This document shows, piece after piece, positions 1-9,414 of a stretch of 31,910 bases of DNA. The stretch lies in the NCBI GenBank assembly GCA_001970955.1, contig MPUH01000849.1, positions 1 to 31,910 on the forward strand, written 5' to 3'. How positions within the stretch are numbered: the first letter of the stretch is position 1; each line of letters starts with the position of its first letter. Below the pieces are notes generated by a model, which worked only from the letters and a program-made list of their open reading frames with translations, did not search any database and was not told the DNA's origin. Made by a program: the position numbers and the translations under genes. This DNA is from Stentor coeruleus. Lineage: Eukaryota; Ciliophora; Heterotrichea; Heterotrichida; Stentoridae.

Positions 1-166
1 AATATGCAAATTTATATGATTGTATAGATTGTATTAATGGTATTGAGGTTTTTAGGATGGGTTTTATTGGTAGATTTATAAAAATATATATAAGATAATA
101 TGAGGAGTAAATTTGGTTATAGTTAATATAGTAAAAAAACTAATTTTATAGTCTAAAAATTATTCC
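1..166. other. Left-edge spacer, no gene seen
   Basis: This is AT-rich non-coding sequence up to the COG7 stop codon. Its left part is G-rich on the + strand. In this window that pattern is typical of the 3' flank of a + strand gene or the 5' flank of a - strand gene, so the next gene to the left cannot be oriented from this alone. Confidence 0.5.
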
Positions 167-2170
167 TTAACTAGAAATATCCTTACTTGCTTGAAGCTTA
201 TTTTTTAAAGCTAACAAACTTTGTCCACAAGATAGTTCTTCTTGTTTGTAAATTCCTAAAGCTTGAGCAATATTAAAAACATAATCAACATCAGCCAGCA
301 AATACTCCTTTCCCTTGCTCGTAAGTTCCTTAATCCTACCAACATTAGCAATATAAATCCTCAAGAACTTATTAAAAAACACGACAATCCAAAAATGTAG
401 GGCCTTAGAATGCCGTAATTCTCCTGGAGGTTTACTAGAAAACAATAAATGAAAAGCTTTCCCATAAAACTCATCATCACTAGCATTTAAAAACTGCAAA
501 ATAGCTAAAATATGTTCACCACATGTAATAATATGTTGACTTGGAGACTGTGAAAACAAAGTTTCTTCACTTTTCCATACATCCAAAGCAGAATATTCTT
601 GTATTTTCCCATTAATAGCGGACATAAGGAGTTTTTCCACATAATTTTGGCAGATTTCCAATTCTTTTCCAACCATTTCTAAAGCTTTGATGAAAAAAAC
701 CCCTCCTTCTCTAAGGAAAGTTATAAACCCAATGCTATTTTTTTGAAGTTTTATATTTGATTTAAATATCAAAGTTTGAAGTTCTTTTTGGGTTTCTAGT
801 TGTGGGGAAAAATATGAGGTTGTCATGCTTTGTAGATAAGAATTTCTGCATTTTTCACTTATGTTTTCAAGTTGAAGGTAAGTTTTTATGATTTCTTCAT
901 AGACTTTTACGAATTTATTAGCATAGTCCCATTTGAATTTGAATGTGAAGTCAACTTTTTCAAAGTCAGGGATCAGGTCGACGGAAAAGTTGAAGATTTC
1001 TGAGTAGTTTTCTCCTAGTTGGGATATTTTACTTGATAAAACCTCTTCAGCCATTTTTGCCCAGTCGTACCCACAGGTACCGAAACTTATACGCAAAACT
1101 CTGTTCCAGGAATTTTCAAGTTCTGCAAGAAGGATGCTGGTTTCTTTGGTCCAGCTTTCTAATGATATAGGACGTGCTGAAGTTTTTTCAAGCCTTTCAA
1201 AAAACTGCTTTTCTATAGGAACTATTTTACTAAAGACTTCAAGATATAATTCTAAAGATTGGAGATTGCCAATGCTGTTTTTAAGAGACTTAGATAAGCT
1301 TAGGAACTGGTCAAAAAATGTTTCTAAATTGTCTAGGTTTATATATTTAAACACATCAGAAAAATCGATCTTTGATAAATATTGCATAACAAACTCTTTT
1401 AAAGATTCTTCTGGTTTTTCAATAAGCTCTTTAAACACAATAATTTCACTTTGTAAAGTATCTCTAATAACACAAAATGCATCAAGATTATTTGGTATAG
1501 GGCTCTGTGTAATGCTTTCAATTCTACACAAACTAAGTATTTCTTTAAACTTATCACTTCTTTCAATACAAGCAAAAGATCCAGCTAATTTTTTCAACTG
1601 CTGAATATTTTTACTTTTAGCTGCATCAAATGAAAAATTTGTAAGTGTCTGTTCAAACTCTTCAACAACATCTGAAATCTTCTCTTTATAATGAGCATAC
1701 TGAGGAGAATTTTCGATTTTCTTATATGTATTATACAAACTTTTTATAAGACTTGCTGATTCATTTGTATTTGTATGCATAAGTTCAGATGCTTTTTGGA
1801 TTTTAGACTCAAGATGTTCAATTTCTTTTAAGTGGTTTATTTCTGAGTTCATTCGATTCAGTTCTTCATGGTCATGTTGAAGCTGACGAATCTCAGGAGT
1901 GATGATTTGGTTTAAGGTGCTTTCAACTATAGCAGCTTCTTGGATTAGATTTTCTGTTTGCTTGTATATTGAATCGATCTCGGATTTCAGTAGTTGCATT
2001 GTTGTAAGCGCACTATAGCTTTGATAGTCAAGATTTAGCTCTAAGTCTTGCTCTATAAGCTGGAGTTTTATCGCTAAATTACTAAGATCCTGATCAATAG
2101 TTGATGGATTTCTCAATATTACATTCAGACATTCTCGCACATCAGCTCCCTCTTCTAATATTGAATCCAT
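167..2170 (-). CDS. COG7: Conserved oligomeric Golgi complex subunit 7 (COG7)
   Basis: The 667-residue protein matches COG7, a lobe B subunit of the eight-subunit COG tether that captures recycling vesicles at the Golgi. Recognition rests on both ends. The N-terminus has the short acidic start followed by DVRECLN (family pattern DVKEWIN) and long helical coiled-coil stretches over residues 20-180. The C-terminus has the segment LTSKGKEYLLADVDYVFNI followed by ALGI, which parallels the family's TKGAKQLATDIDYL...ALG. Animal COG7 is about 770 residues, so this one is slightly short but has both ends. It starts at the ATG at 2168-2170 and ends in TAA, with no break in frame. There is no signal peptide or membrane segment, as expected for a peripheral Golgi protein. 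The remaining doubt is the low overall identity typical of COG subunits. Confidence 0.8.
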   Translation of the reverse strand: MDSILEEGADVRECLNVILRNPSTIDQDLSNLAIKLQLIEQDLELNLDYQSYSALTTMQLLKSEIDSIYKQTENLIQEAAIVESTLNQIITPEIRQLQHDHEELNRMNSEINHLKEIEHLESKIQKASELMHTNTNESASLIKSLYNTYKKIENSPQYAHYKEKISDVVEEFEQTLTNFSFDAAKSKNIQQLKKLAGSFACIERSDKFKEILSLCRIESITQSPIPNNLDAFCVIRDTLQSEIIVFKELIEKPEESLKEFVMQYLSKIDFSDVFKYINLDNLETFFDQFLSLSKSLKNSIGNLQSLELYLEVFSKIVPIEKQFFERLEKTSARPISLESWTKETSILLAELENSWNRVLRISFGTCGYDWAKMAEEVLSSKISQLGENYSEIFNFSVDLIPDFEKVDFTFKFKWDYANKFVKVYEEIIKTYLQLENISEKCRNSYLQSMTTSYFSPQLETQKELQTLIFKSNIKLQKNSIGFITFLREGGVFFIKALEMVGKELEICQNYVEKLLMSAINGKIQEYSALDVWKSEETLFSQSPSQHIITCGEHILAILQFLNASDDEFYGKAFHLLFSSKPPGELRHSKALHFWIVVFFNKFLRIYIANVGRIKELTSKGKEYLLADVDYVFNIAQALGIYKQEELSCGQSLLALKNKLQASKDISS

Positions 2171-2831
2171 TTATTAGTAAATTCTTTTATTTAGCACAAG
2201 TGAAATCTTTAGGATTCTTGAAGATTTATTTAAGTTATTCTATAAGTTCATTATTAGGATATAAAAAAAAAAACGAATTCTCATTATCTTTATTGCAAAA
2301 AGTGAAAAATAATCTTGTAATATAGGATTTAAAAAGAATTTCTTATATCAAAAATTACAAATGACATGTTAGATGCTTAATATATAGAATTTTATAAAGA
2401 ATAGTCTTGAATTTACATAGATACTTTTCCTATCTGTAAATTTAGATTTTTATATGAAAATAAGAAGGGTTTAAATATATATTTGAATTGTGTGAACATA
2501 TAAAGATAAATATGCTAGATTTTAAAAACCAATGATGCTTATCCATAAAATTTCCTAAAAAATCAACCTATGCAATTTTAAATTATTAATAAATTACATT
2601 AGTTACAATACTCTAATTTGTCCATAAGTAAAAATATATTTTAAAGCGAATATGAAATAAAAGAAAATACCCTATTAAACTTCTAAACAGTATCTTACTA
2701 ATTAACATAAAAAAAAATTAAATTCAGTATCATTACTATCTAAAAATCATAAATTAATCCAATGAATTTTATTTGAATTAACCCTAACTACTATATTTTT
2801 TTTTATTTTTTTATAACCCAGAAATAGTCAA
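2171..2831. other. Spacer between COG7 and the phosphatase array
   Basis: This 661-base AT-rich stretch contains the COG7 5' flank on the left and the 3' flank of the first phosphatase copy on the right. An ORF of 74 codons overlaps the COG7 start on the + strand but has no coding character. The right end contains AACCCTAACTA just past the old phosphatase stop, and a near-identical CCCTAACTA lies at the same place in the intact copy, so the duplication included the 3' flank. I see no RNA gene. Confidence 0.5.
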
Positions 2832-4268
2832 TTATTTCCCCTTTTTCCGAACTGAATTCTTCATAGTACATATGCGTTTTGTTATAAACTTCAAGTCTCC
2901 CATATCCATAATCAAGTTCCGATCCCATAATATGCCAGTTCTCAAATTTAGGTTTGAATAAAGAATTATGCCCTTCTTTACTTGCTCTTGAAATACAACA
3001 TCTACAGAATACTCATACAAAATATTTTCAAGCTTGTTTTTTAAAACTTCAGCAAAAGAAGAACAATCTACTTTTTGATTAGAACAATAAATAGCTCTAT
3101 GCATTAATAAAAACACCCAAGGAATTTTTTCTCTATTTTGATTAGCTTTTTTAAGATCGTTTATAAGCCAATTTTCCTGGGTTATAGCGCTCACATTAAG
3201 ATTTGCCCTAAAATAAACATCAGAATTGATTAAAATAAAATGAGCATGACCCATATTAAAAGAATAAAAAAGTCCTGTTCCCTGATTATCATCATTTACT
3301 GGCATCCTAAAACGATTTGAATAATGGGTCATATTTCTAAAAGTTTCATGATTACCAGGTAAAGTCATATAAGGAAATCTAGCAGCAATAGGTTGAATCA
3401 TTCTAATATACTCATCACCAACTTCACCTTCATTAGTATCAAGATCATAAGCAATATCCCCAAGATGTAAAATCCCATCAACAGGTCTTAATTCTAAATC
3501 TTTTTCCATTAAATACTTTGTATATGCACCTTGCATTCCAGTACCCCAATCTCCAATAACTATAAAAGTTGCAGGTTCTTCTGTTTTATTATAAAATAAT
3601 TCATTCATATTATAAGGAGTTTTTCCTTTAATAATAAACTCCTCACTCCAGAAATAAGAAATTCCAACAAGATATTCATAAACACAATCTTCATTTAATT
3701 CAATCATTTTTGCACTATGGATATATTGTATATTATTATGATTACTCCCAGCATCAAATTCATTAATATCAGAGTCGATAATTATCCAATGACTTGATAT
3801 AGAAGATATAGTGCAAAATGTTTCACGATATGCAAGTTTACCAGAAAGATTATTATAAGAAACCCAAGTTACAATTATTTCACGTGGATTTTCAGTCCAA
3901 GCTGTTTTGATTTGCTGTGGATATACTTTCCAAAAATAATGACCAGGTATGTTTTCGTTAATTGGGAAATTGAATTTAGAATTTGTATTTGAAGTATTTG
4001 AAATTACTTCTAATACATTATTTTGAGCATGAACATCTTCATATGGATTAGCTAATAAAATACTAGCTCCTGGATCAGGGTCATTGAAAAATGTAACACC
4101 AATTTTTTTGGAATATATGTGATCAAGAAAGTTTGGTAAATTGTTTATTTGGATTTGGGAATTAAGATTTTCTAGTGGAAGTACAAGGGTAGTATATGAG
4201 AGTAAAGATAGAAAATGAGCACTAGCTGTTGTTAAATAAAATGCTAATCTTAACGTATGTAAAAGCAT
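2832..4268 (-). pseudogene. Purple acid phosphatase copy 1, frameshifted and missing the last metal motif
   Basis: This copy is very close to the intact one at 5272-6925. It has a hydrophobic N-terminus (signal peptide, about residues 1-30) and the first metal-binding motifs of the purple acid phosphatase family: GDWGTG, GDIAYD, GNHE and MHRAIYCS. Right after the residues SVDVVFQ the two copies diverge. A net 121-base deletion near 2984-2987, compared with copy 2 at 5471-5594, removes the AHVHNYERT metal motif and about 40 residues and shifts the frame. The last ~50 residues (from EQVKKG) are therefore an out-of-frame reading of the normal C-terminus. The original frame is still present downstream up to a TAA near 2812. 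Without the HxH ligands this copy should not be an active enzyme. It could still be expressed as a secreted dead protein, but pseudogene is the simplest reading. Confidence 0.85.
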
Positions 4269-5271
4269 ATATTTATTATAATGGGAAGATTTATTATAAG
4301 TTAATGAGTGATTTATGAAGATGATATTGATATGTTTATTATTAGGTTTTATTAATAATATTTAATGAGTATTTATGGGTTTTATTTGTAATATGTAGTG
4401 TATAACTGAAATTAAATTTTTACTTTTTATTGTGTATATAATTTGATAATTATAGGCTATTTTAAAATTATTCATATAAACTTTTATTAGAAAATTGTCT
4501 AAGGAGAATACAATTTTTAAGAAAGATTATTTTAATTATTTGATTAGATTATGAAACTTATAGTGAATATATAAAGAATCATTAAAAGTTGGTAATAAGA
4601 TACTTGCGCTCTATTTTGATTAGCTTTTTTAAGATCTTTTATAAGAAAATATTCTTGAGTTATAATATTCATATTATCATACACTGAAAATTTAAAAAAA
4701 TTGCTATTTTTTAAGGAAAAATATTCCCAGAATTTTTATTCTTTCTAATACAATTAAGTAGTTGGCATCTTAAAGTGATTTAAAACCATATTTCTAAAGA
4801 TTTCATGATTATTAGATAAAGTCATATAAAAAAATCAATAATAGGTTCAATCATTCTAAGAAACTTATCAACAATTTCACCTTGATTAATATCAAGATCA
4901 TAAGCAATTATCCTCAAGATATAAAATTCTAAGTCAATTTATATTTTCAACAGCGGAAGTAGGTTATTTTAATATATTAGCATCTCATATTTTTGACTTT
5001 ATATCAGATTTGTGATAATCTTATTGAATCAATACTAAAGAGTTGTAATTTCTAAAAAATATTAAAATGATCTTAGAAAAATATTGAATAAAACAAAATA
5101 CATTAATTTTAGATTTATTTGATCATGTTACAAATTGGGAGAAATAAATTAACATAATCCTAAGGTGTAACTTAATTAAATAACTGTATACAAAGGATTA
5201 GGCTAAAGATACGAATGGAAAATAATTTTTTAAATAGATTTTCCGCAAAAAAACATTTAGTCATATTTACC
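4269..5271. other. Spacer within the phosphatase array
   Basis: The left 300 bases are the G-rich (+ strand) 5' flank of copy 1, with TATA-like ATAATAAATATAT next to its ATG. The middle holds a decayed phosphatase fragment listed separately. I recognise nothing in 4951-5214. The 64-codon + strand ORF starting at 5215 is only the antisense of the phosphatase tail. Confidence 0.5.
4607..4950 (-). pseudogene. Decayed third purple acid phosphatase fragment
   Basis: Read against copy 2 (about 5745-6110), this stretch keeps the same order of recognisable segments over about 340 bases. These are the part coding for the QNRE..KANQ region (CTCTATTTTGATTAGC), the asparagine-rich F-R-M block around GGCATCTTAAA, the GNHE region (TTTCATGATTATTAG), the Q-P-I-A-A block, the GDEYIR region and the GDIAYDL region (TCAAGATCATAAGCAAT). 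It has many substitutions, small indels and in-frame stops, and it lacks both ends. It is much older or faster-decaying than copy 1, and it shows that the array once held at least three members in the same orientation. Confidence 0.85.
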
Positions 5272-6925
5272 CTAACTATTATATTTTGCTTTACTTTTTA
5301 TAGCCCAGAAATAGTCAATTATTTCACCTTTACTCGAACTGAATTCTTCATAGTACATATGCGTTTTGTTATAAACTTCAAGTCTTCCATATCCATAATC
5401 AAGTTCTGATCCGACAACATGCCAGCTATCAAATTTAGATTTAAATAAAGAATTATGTCCTTCTTTACTTCCTCCATGACCATTTACAATATAAATCGGG
5501 GCTTCTGCAGTTTCATAAACATGTTTTGATTTAAGCCCTGGCTTCTCTTTACCATTATAAATCGGATGAGTTCTTTCATAATTATGAACATGAGCTTGAA
5601 ATACAACATCTACAGAATACTCATACAAAATATTTTCAAGCTTGTTTTTCAAAACATCAGCAAAAGAAGAACAATCCGCTTTTAAATTAGAACAATAAAT
5701 AGCTCTATGCATAAAAACAAACACCCAAGGAACCTGTTCTCTATTCTGATTAGCTTTTTTAAGATCCTTTATAAGCCAGTTATCTTGAGTTTCAGTACCA
5801 ACTAATTGTTTATTTCTAAAATAAACTTCTGAATTTATTAATATAAAATGAGCATATCCAAGATCAAATGAATAAAAAAGTCCTGTACCTTGATTATCAT
5901 TATTTACTGGCATCCTAAAACGATTTGAATAATGGGTCATATTTCTAAAAGTTTCATGATTACCAGGTAAAGTCATATAAGGAAATCTAGCAGCAATAGG
6001 TTGAATCATTCTAATATACTCATCACCAACTTCACCTTCATTAGATTCAAGATCATAAGCAATATCCCCAAGATGTATAATCCCATCAACAGGTCTTAAT
6101 TCTAAATCTTTTTCTATTAAATACTTTGTATATGCTCCTTGCATTCCAGTACCCCAATCTCCTATAATTATAAACTTTGTAGGTTCTTTTGTTTTATTAT
6201 TAATAGCTTCAAGTATATTATTAGGTGTCTTTCCATTAATAACAAATAAATCACTCCAGAAAAAATAAAGTCCAACAAGATATTCATAAACACAATCTTC
6301 ATTTAATTCAGACATCCTTGCACTATGAACATATTGTATATTTTTATGAAAATTCCCAAAATCACATTCAGTTATATTAGAATGTATAAATATCCAATCA
6401 CTTGTTATTGAAGATATAGTGCAAAATGATTTACGATATGCAAGTTTACCAGAAAGATTATTATAAGAAACCCAAGTTACAATTATTTCACGTGGATTTT
6501 CAGTCCAAGCTGTTTTGATTTGCTGTGGATATACTCGCCAATAATAAGTTCCAGGAATTTTTTCGTTTACTGGGAAAAAAAATCCTGAGTTTATGATGGA
6601 AGTATTTGTCAAAACTTCTAATGTTTGTTCTTGAGCTTTAATATCTTCGTAGTTGTTTACAAATAAAAGATCAGTTCCTGGATTAGGGTTGTTAGAATGT
6701 GTAACTCCTATTTTCTTAAGTGGTTTAAAAGGAAATTTTGGAAAATAGGATGTTTGGAGTTTGAAAGAGAGGTCTTGTAATATAAGAGAAATTGATGTGT
6801 ATGGAATTGAACAAATAAGACAGGTAGCTAGGATGATTGAATGTANTAAGAGAAATTGATGTGTATGGAATTGAACAAATAAGACAGGTAGCTAGGATGA
6901 TTGAATGTAGAGTTGATATTGTCAT
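5272..6925 (-). CDS. Purple acid phosphatase, secreted (copy 2, intact gene with an assembly join)
   Basis: This is a metallophosphoesterase of the purple acid phosphatase family, expected to hydrolyse phosphate monoesters in the secretory/lysosomal route or outside the cell. All metal-ligand motifs are visible in order: GDWGTG, GDIAYD, GNHE, FMHRAIYCS and AHVHNYERT. An Ig-like N-terminal domain precedes them (TAWTENPREIIVTWVS). The simple frame begins at a TTG at 6612, but this is not the start. A 63-base direct repeat around a single N (6783-6909) breaks the frame. Counting that repeat once, minus the N, gives one continuous frame from the ATG at 6923-6925, with signal peptide start MTISTLHSIILATCLICSI and a match to copy 1 (KKIGVT...NP.PG). 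The result is 529 residues ending in TAG. TATA-like sequence lies at 6940-6951 just upstream. Confidence 0.88.
6783..6909. repeat. 63-base direct repeat around one N (assembly join)
   Basis: Positions 6783-6845 and 6847-6909 are identical, with a single N at 6846. An exact copy on both sides of a one-base gap is the mark of two contigs whose overlap was not merged. Removing one copy and the N restores the phosphatase reading frame, which supports an artefact rather than biology. Confidence 0.93.
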
Positions 6926-7639
6926 AAGAGTTTTATACTATTTATATAATTAGATTAAGGTTTAGAGATAAATCACATAACTGTTAGAAGTTTTGGTTGA
7001 AGTTTTTGCTTCTTCCTTTGCTGTAGTAAAAAATTTTAGGATTTCGGTTTAAATTCTGGTTTCTTTTTTCTGTGTATGCAATATTAGTTATATTGTGCTT
7101 GATAGGATGAATTAAAGATTTTTTTGCTTAGGAGTATATAAAATATTAATTTTTCAGAGAATTTGATTGGAAAATGATGGACGCATTTTCAAACTGTTTG
7201 CAAAATTTTTTATCTCACCACAGTGATTTTAGTAAAAACAGATATTTTTGAAACAATTAGTTTTATTGCCATATCTAATTCAACTCACAATTTTTCAAGC
7301 TTAAGTACCTAATGCACAAATTAAATCAACAAAATACAAAACTACTTGTTAAACTTATTTATATCCCATCATCAAAACTTCCTCTAAATCCTAACACCCT
7401 TATCCCATTCCATAAACTTGATAACACATCATCAAGTTAATTTTCCTTTTTTATATAAAAACAACACAAAAATCCTTTATTTTCTCTACAAAACCACCAA
7501 CTTTCATATCCTAAAGCCAAATCCTCCTAATCTTTTACACAAAAATCTCAAATTTTAAACCCATCACCCATCACCCTCAATTCTAAATCCTAATCATCAT
7601 CCTTTTAATCCATAATAACCTCAACTCTAATTTCTTTTA
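6926..7639. other. Divergent spacer between phosphatase and the basic protein gene
   Basis: It runs from G/T-rich on the left (phosphatase 5' flank with TATATAA near the ATG) to strongly C/A-rich on the right (7300-7639, with CCTAACACCC at about 7390 and repeated CCCATCA near 7560). It probably contains two promoters. I see no ORF or RNA gene. Confidence 0.5.
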
Positions 7640-8233
7640 ATGAAACTAAGCTTTGATTTAAAATCACCTCTTATCTGCAAAGCCTTTACTCCCAAAGCAG
7701 CCACTTCAATATCATCAATTCATAAAAAACATACTGATTTCAACGAGTACATCCCTCACAATTTTTCAGGTTCTAACGAAGTCCTAATCGCTAGTAAAAA
7801 ATTAGCTACAATCCATAGACATCTTCTAAATGCTAAGCCCAGAAGATATAAAAGTAGAGAAATTCATATAGAAAAAGTACTTGAATCATTTGATTTTTCA
7901 GATAAAGATAGCGATATAGAATTTTTAGAACCAAAACTTGAGATTATTATCCCAAACTCAGATATAAAGCCAAAAGATGATATAAAAGAACAAAAGTCAA
8001 AGAATTCGATATATAATATTTCACCTAAAACAACTGGGAGAAAAGATAAGGCTAAACCAATGACTTCTTTAAGAAGATATAGTTTTGATAAGAAAAAGAA
8101 GTATTCGGTTGAAAGAAATGCTCCGTTGCTAGTTAGAAATTTTGACACTTTTGTTAGAGGGGGTTTTAGTAAAGATAATATGAAGAAGTATGATTTCTCT
8201 TCACTGAGAATACAGGGTATAATTAATAAATAA
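7640..8233 (+). CDS. Small basic hypothetical protein
   Basis: I do not recognise this 197-residue protein. It is Lys/Ser-rich and probably mostly disordered, without a signal peptide or membrane segment. A short acidic island (DFSDKDSDIEFLEPKLEI, about residues 90-107) sits between two basic regions, and the C-terminal half has SLRRYSFDKKKK followed by NAPLLVRNFD. The arrangement would suit a cytoskeletal or scaffold-binding protein, but that is only a guess. The start is the first ATG after a C-rich leader, and the gene ends in TAA. The codon use and flanking skew look like those of the neighbouring genes, which supports it as real. An antisense 94-codon frame lies inside it and is ignored. 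Confidence 0.6.
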   Translation: MKLSFDLKSPLICKAFTPKAATSISSIHKKHTDFNEYIPHNFSGSNEVLIASKKLATIHRHLLNAKPRRYKSREIHIEKVLESFDFSDKDSDIEFLEPKLEIIIPNSDIKPKDDIKEQKSKNSIYNISPKTTGRKDKAKPMTSLRRYSFDKKKKYSVERNAPLLVRNFDTFVRGGFSKDNMKKYDFSSLRIQGIINK

Positions 8234-8904
8234 TGATAAATGTGTATTTATAGAATGAAATTTGTTGAGGATTTTGGTTTATGGCTTAGTTTATGTTGGA
8301 TAATTTTAATAAGAGCAATTAGTTGTATGAAAGAAATTATTTTTATAGTAAGAAAATAATGAAAATTTGTCATTATAGTGCCTGGTTTAAAAAAAGATAT
8401 TAAGGTTTAGTTATTCTTTAAACTTTGGGGTTAGAGAATAATTTTTAGAATTTTATATTGAGGTAAAGCTTTTTAGTTACATAAATTATTAACTTATAAA
8501 CGAGATCTGGGTTTTTTATGACATACTAGGTGGAATTTCTTTTAAAAATATTATCAAAACTTTTTTCTTGTGGAAATCTTGTTTTTGAAAGATTAATTAA
8601 TACTTTTCTATATAAAATATATCATTATTAATCCTTAAACCTAATAAAAAAAGTACTACGATCTTACTTAAATATAAGACCAATATGATATCTTCAACTA
8701 AAGGCATCAGAAAAATTTTAAACATCATAAAAAGCCTGTTTCCACTATAATCCTTTCTTAATCATACCCAAACTTTATATCCCTTGTTATAATTATTCAA
8801 TTTTACTTCTAAACTTTTTTTATATCTGAGATTACCTCTTTGAAATTATTCTTGTCATATAAACTTATTTTTCAAGTTATTATTCTGAAAGATTTTTCTT
8901 TGTT

Positions 8905-9338
8905 TCAATTTTCAAGAGCCTTTATCCCTATACTTATACACTTAAATATCTTAGCTGAATTTGATTTGTCTTTTATAAGATCTTGATCATCTTCAAGTGA
9001 AACTATTGACCTGATCATATCGTAGGATGTGTTAAATTTTAGTTTGTACTTTTTTTTTGTTATCTTAAGATTAAAAACGTATTGAGTTGACATAAATTTT
9101 ATCTTTAGCATCAAATTTATGAATTTTGAAGTTATTTGCTTGATGATTTAGATTCTTTTTTTAAACAATTTTCATGTGGACATACTTTACAAACATTTTT
9201 TTCTTGAGGATTATATCGTGTTGACTATAAACTCGGCTTGTTTATAGGAAAACAATTTGAAGCAACTAAAACCTTATCAAAAAAAAACCCAACTCTAGCA
9301 TTTAAATTAATAAATCCAACATTGACATTTTCATACAT
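8905..9338 (-). pseudogene. Possible broken minus-strand gene or relic
   Basis: A minus-strand frame opens at an ATG at 9336-9338 and runs MYENVNVGFINLN to a TAG. It then continues in the same frame with a protein-like segment containing VCKVCPHENC (a CxxC..C cluster) up to a TAA. A 69-codon frame then follows in another phase (9114-8905), with YDMIRSIVSLEDDQDLIKD and a TGA stop. None of these matches a family I know. Together they could be a gene broken by one stop and one frameshift, exons split by tiny introns I could not place, or chance. The Cys cluster and mixed composition are the only positive signs. Confidence 0.25.
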
Positions 9339-9401
9339 AATAATCCTTTTACTAAAACGTCTATTTTTATCATCACAAGTTTTTATAGTATTTTAAGAAT
9401 T

Positions 9402-9408
9402 TATATAA
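9402..9408 (+). promoter_or_regulatory. TATA-like element of the SIN1-like gene
   Basis: TATATAA ends only six bases before the ATG at 9415. The same close spacing recurs at several other starts here, which implies a very short 5' leader. It is assigned by position and recurrence only. Confidence 0.4.
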
Positions 9409-9414
9409 TACTAA

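Larger units (their letters stand above)
8234..9414. other. Long spacer upstream of the SIN1-like gene
   Basis: G-rich on the left (8234-8530) and C-rich near 9230-9414. In between, two weak minus-strand frames (about 9338-9130 and 9114-8905) are listed separately. I recognise nothing in 8530-8900. Confidence 0.45.

Noticed and set aside
2832..3000. Programmed frameshift or alternative C-terminus in phosphatase copy 1
   Set aside because: The shift coincides with a 121-base deletion of essential motif sequence, and no slippery site is needed to explain it.
5272..6612. Phosphatase start at the TTG at 6612
   Set aside because: TTG is not an expected ciliate start, and the frame continues upstream to a real signal peptide once the join is collapsed.
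6725..6925. 66-codon minus-strand ORF with an unknown residue
   Set aside because: It is the signal peptide of phosphatase copy 2 read through the duplicated contig join; its tail is out of frame.
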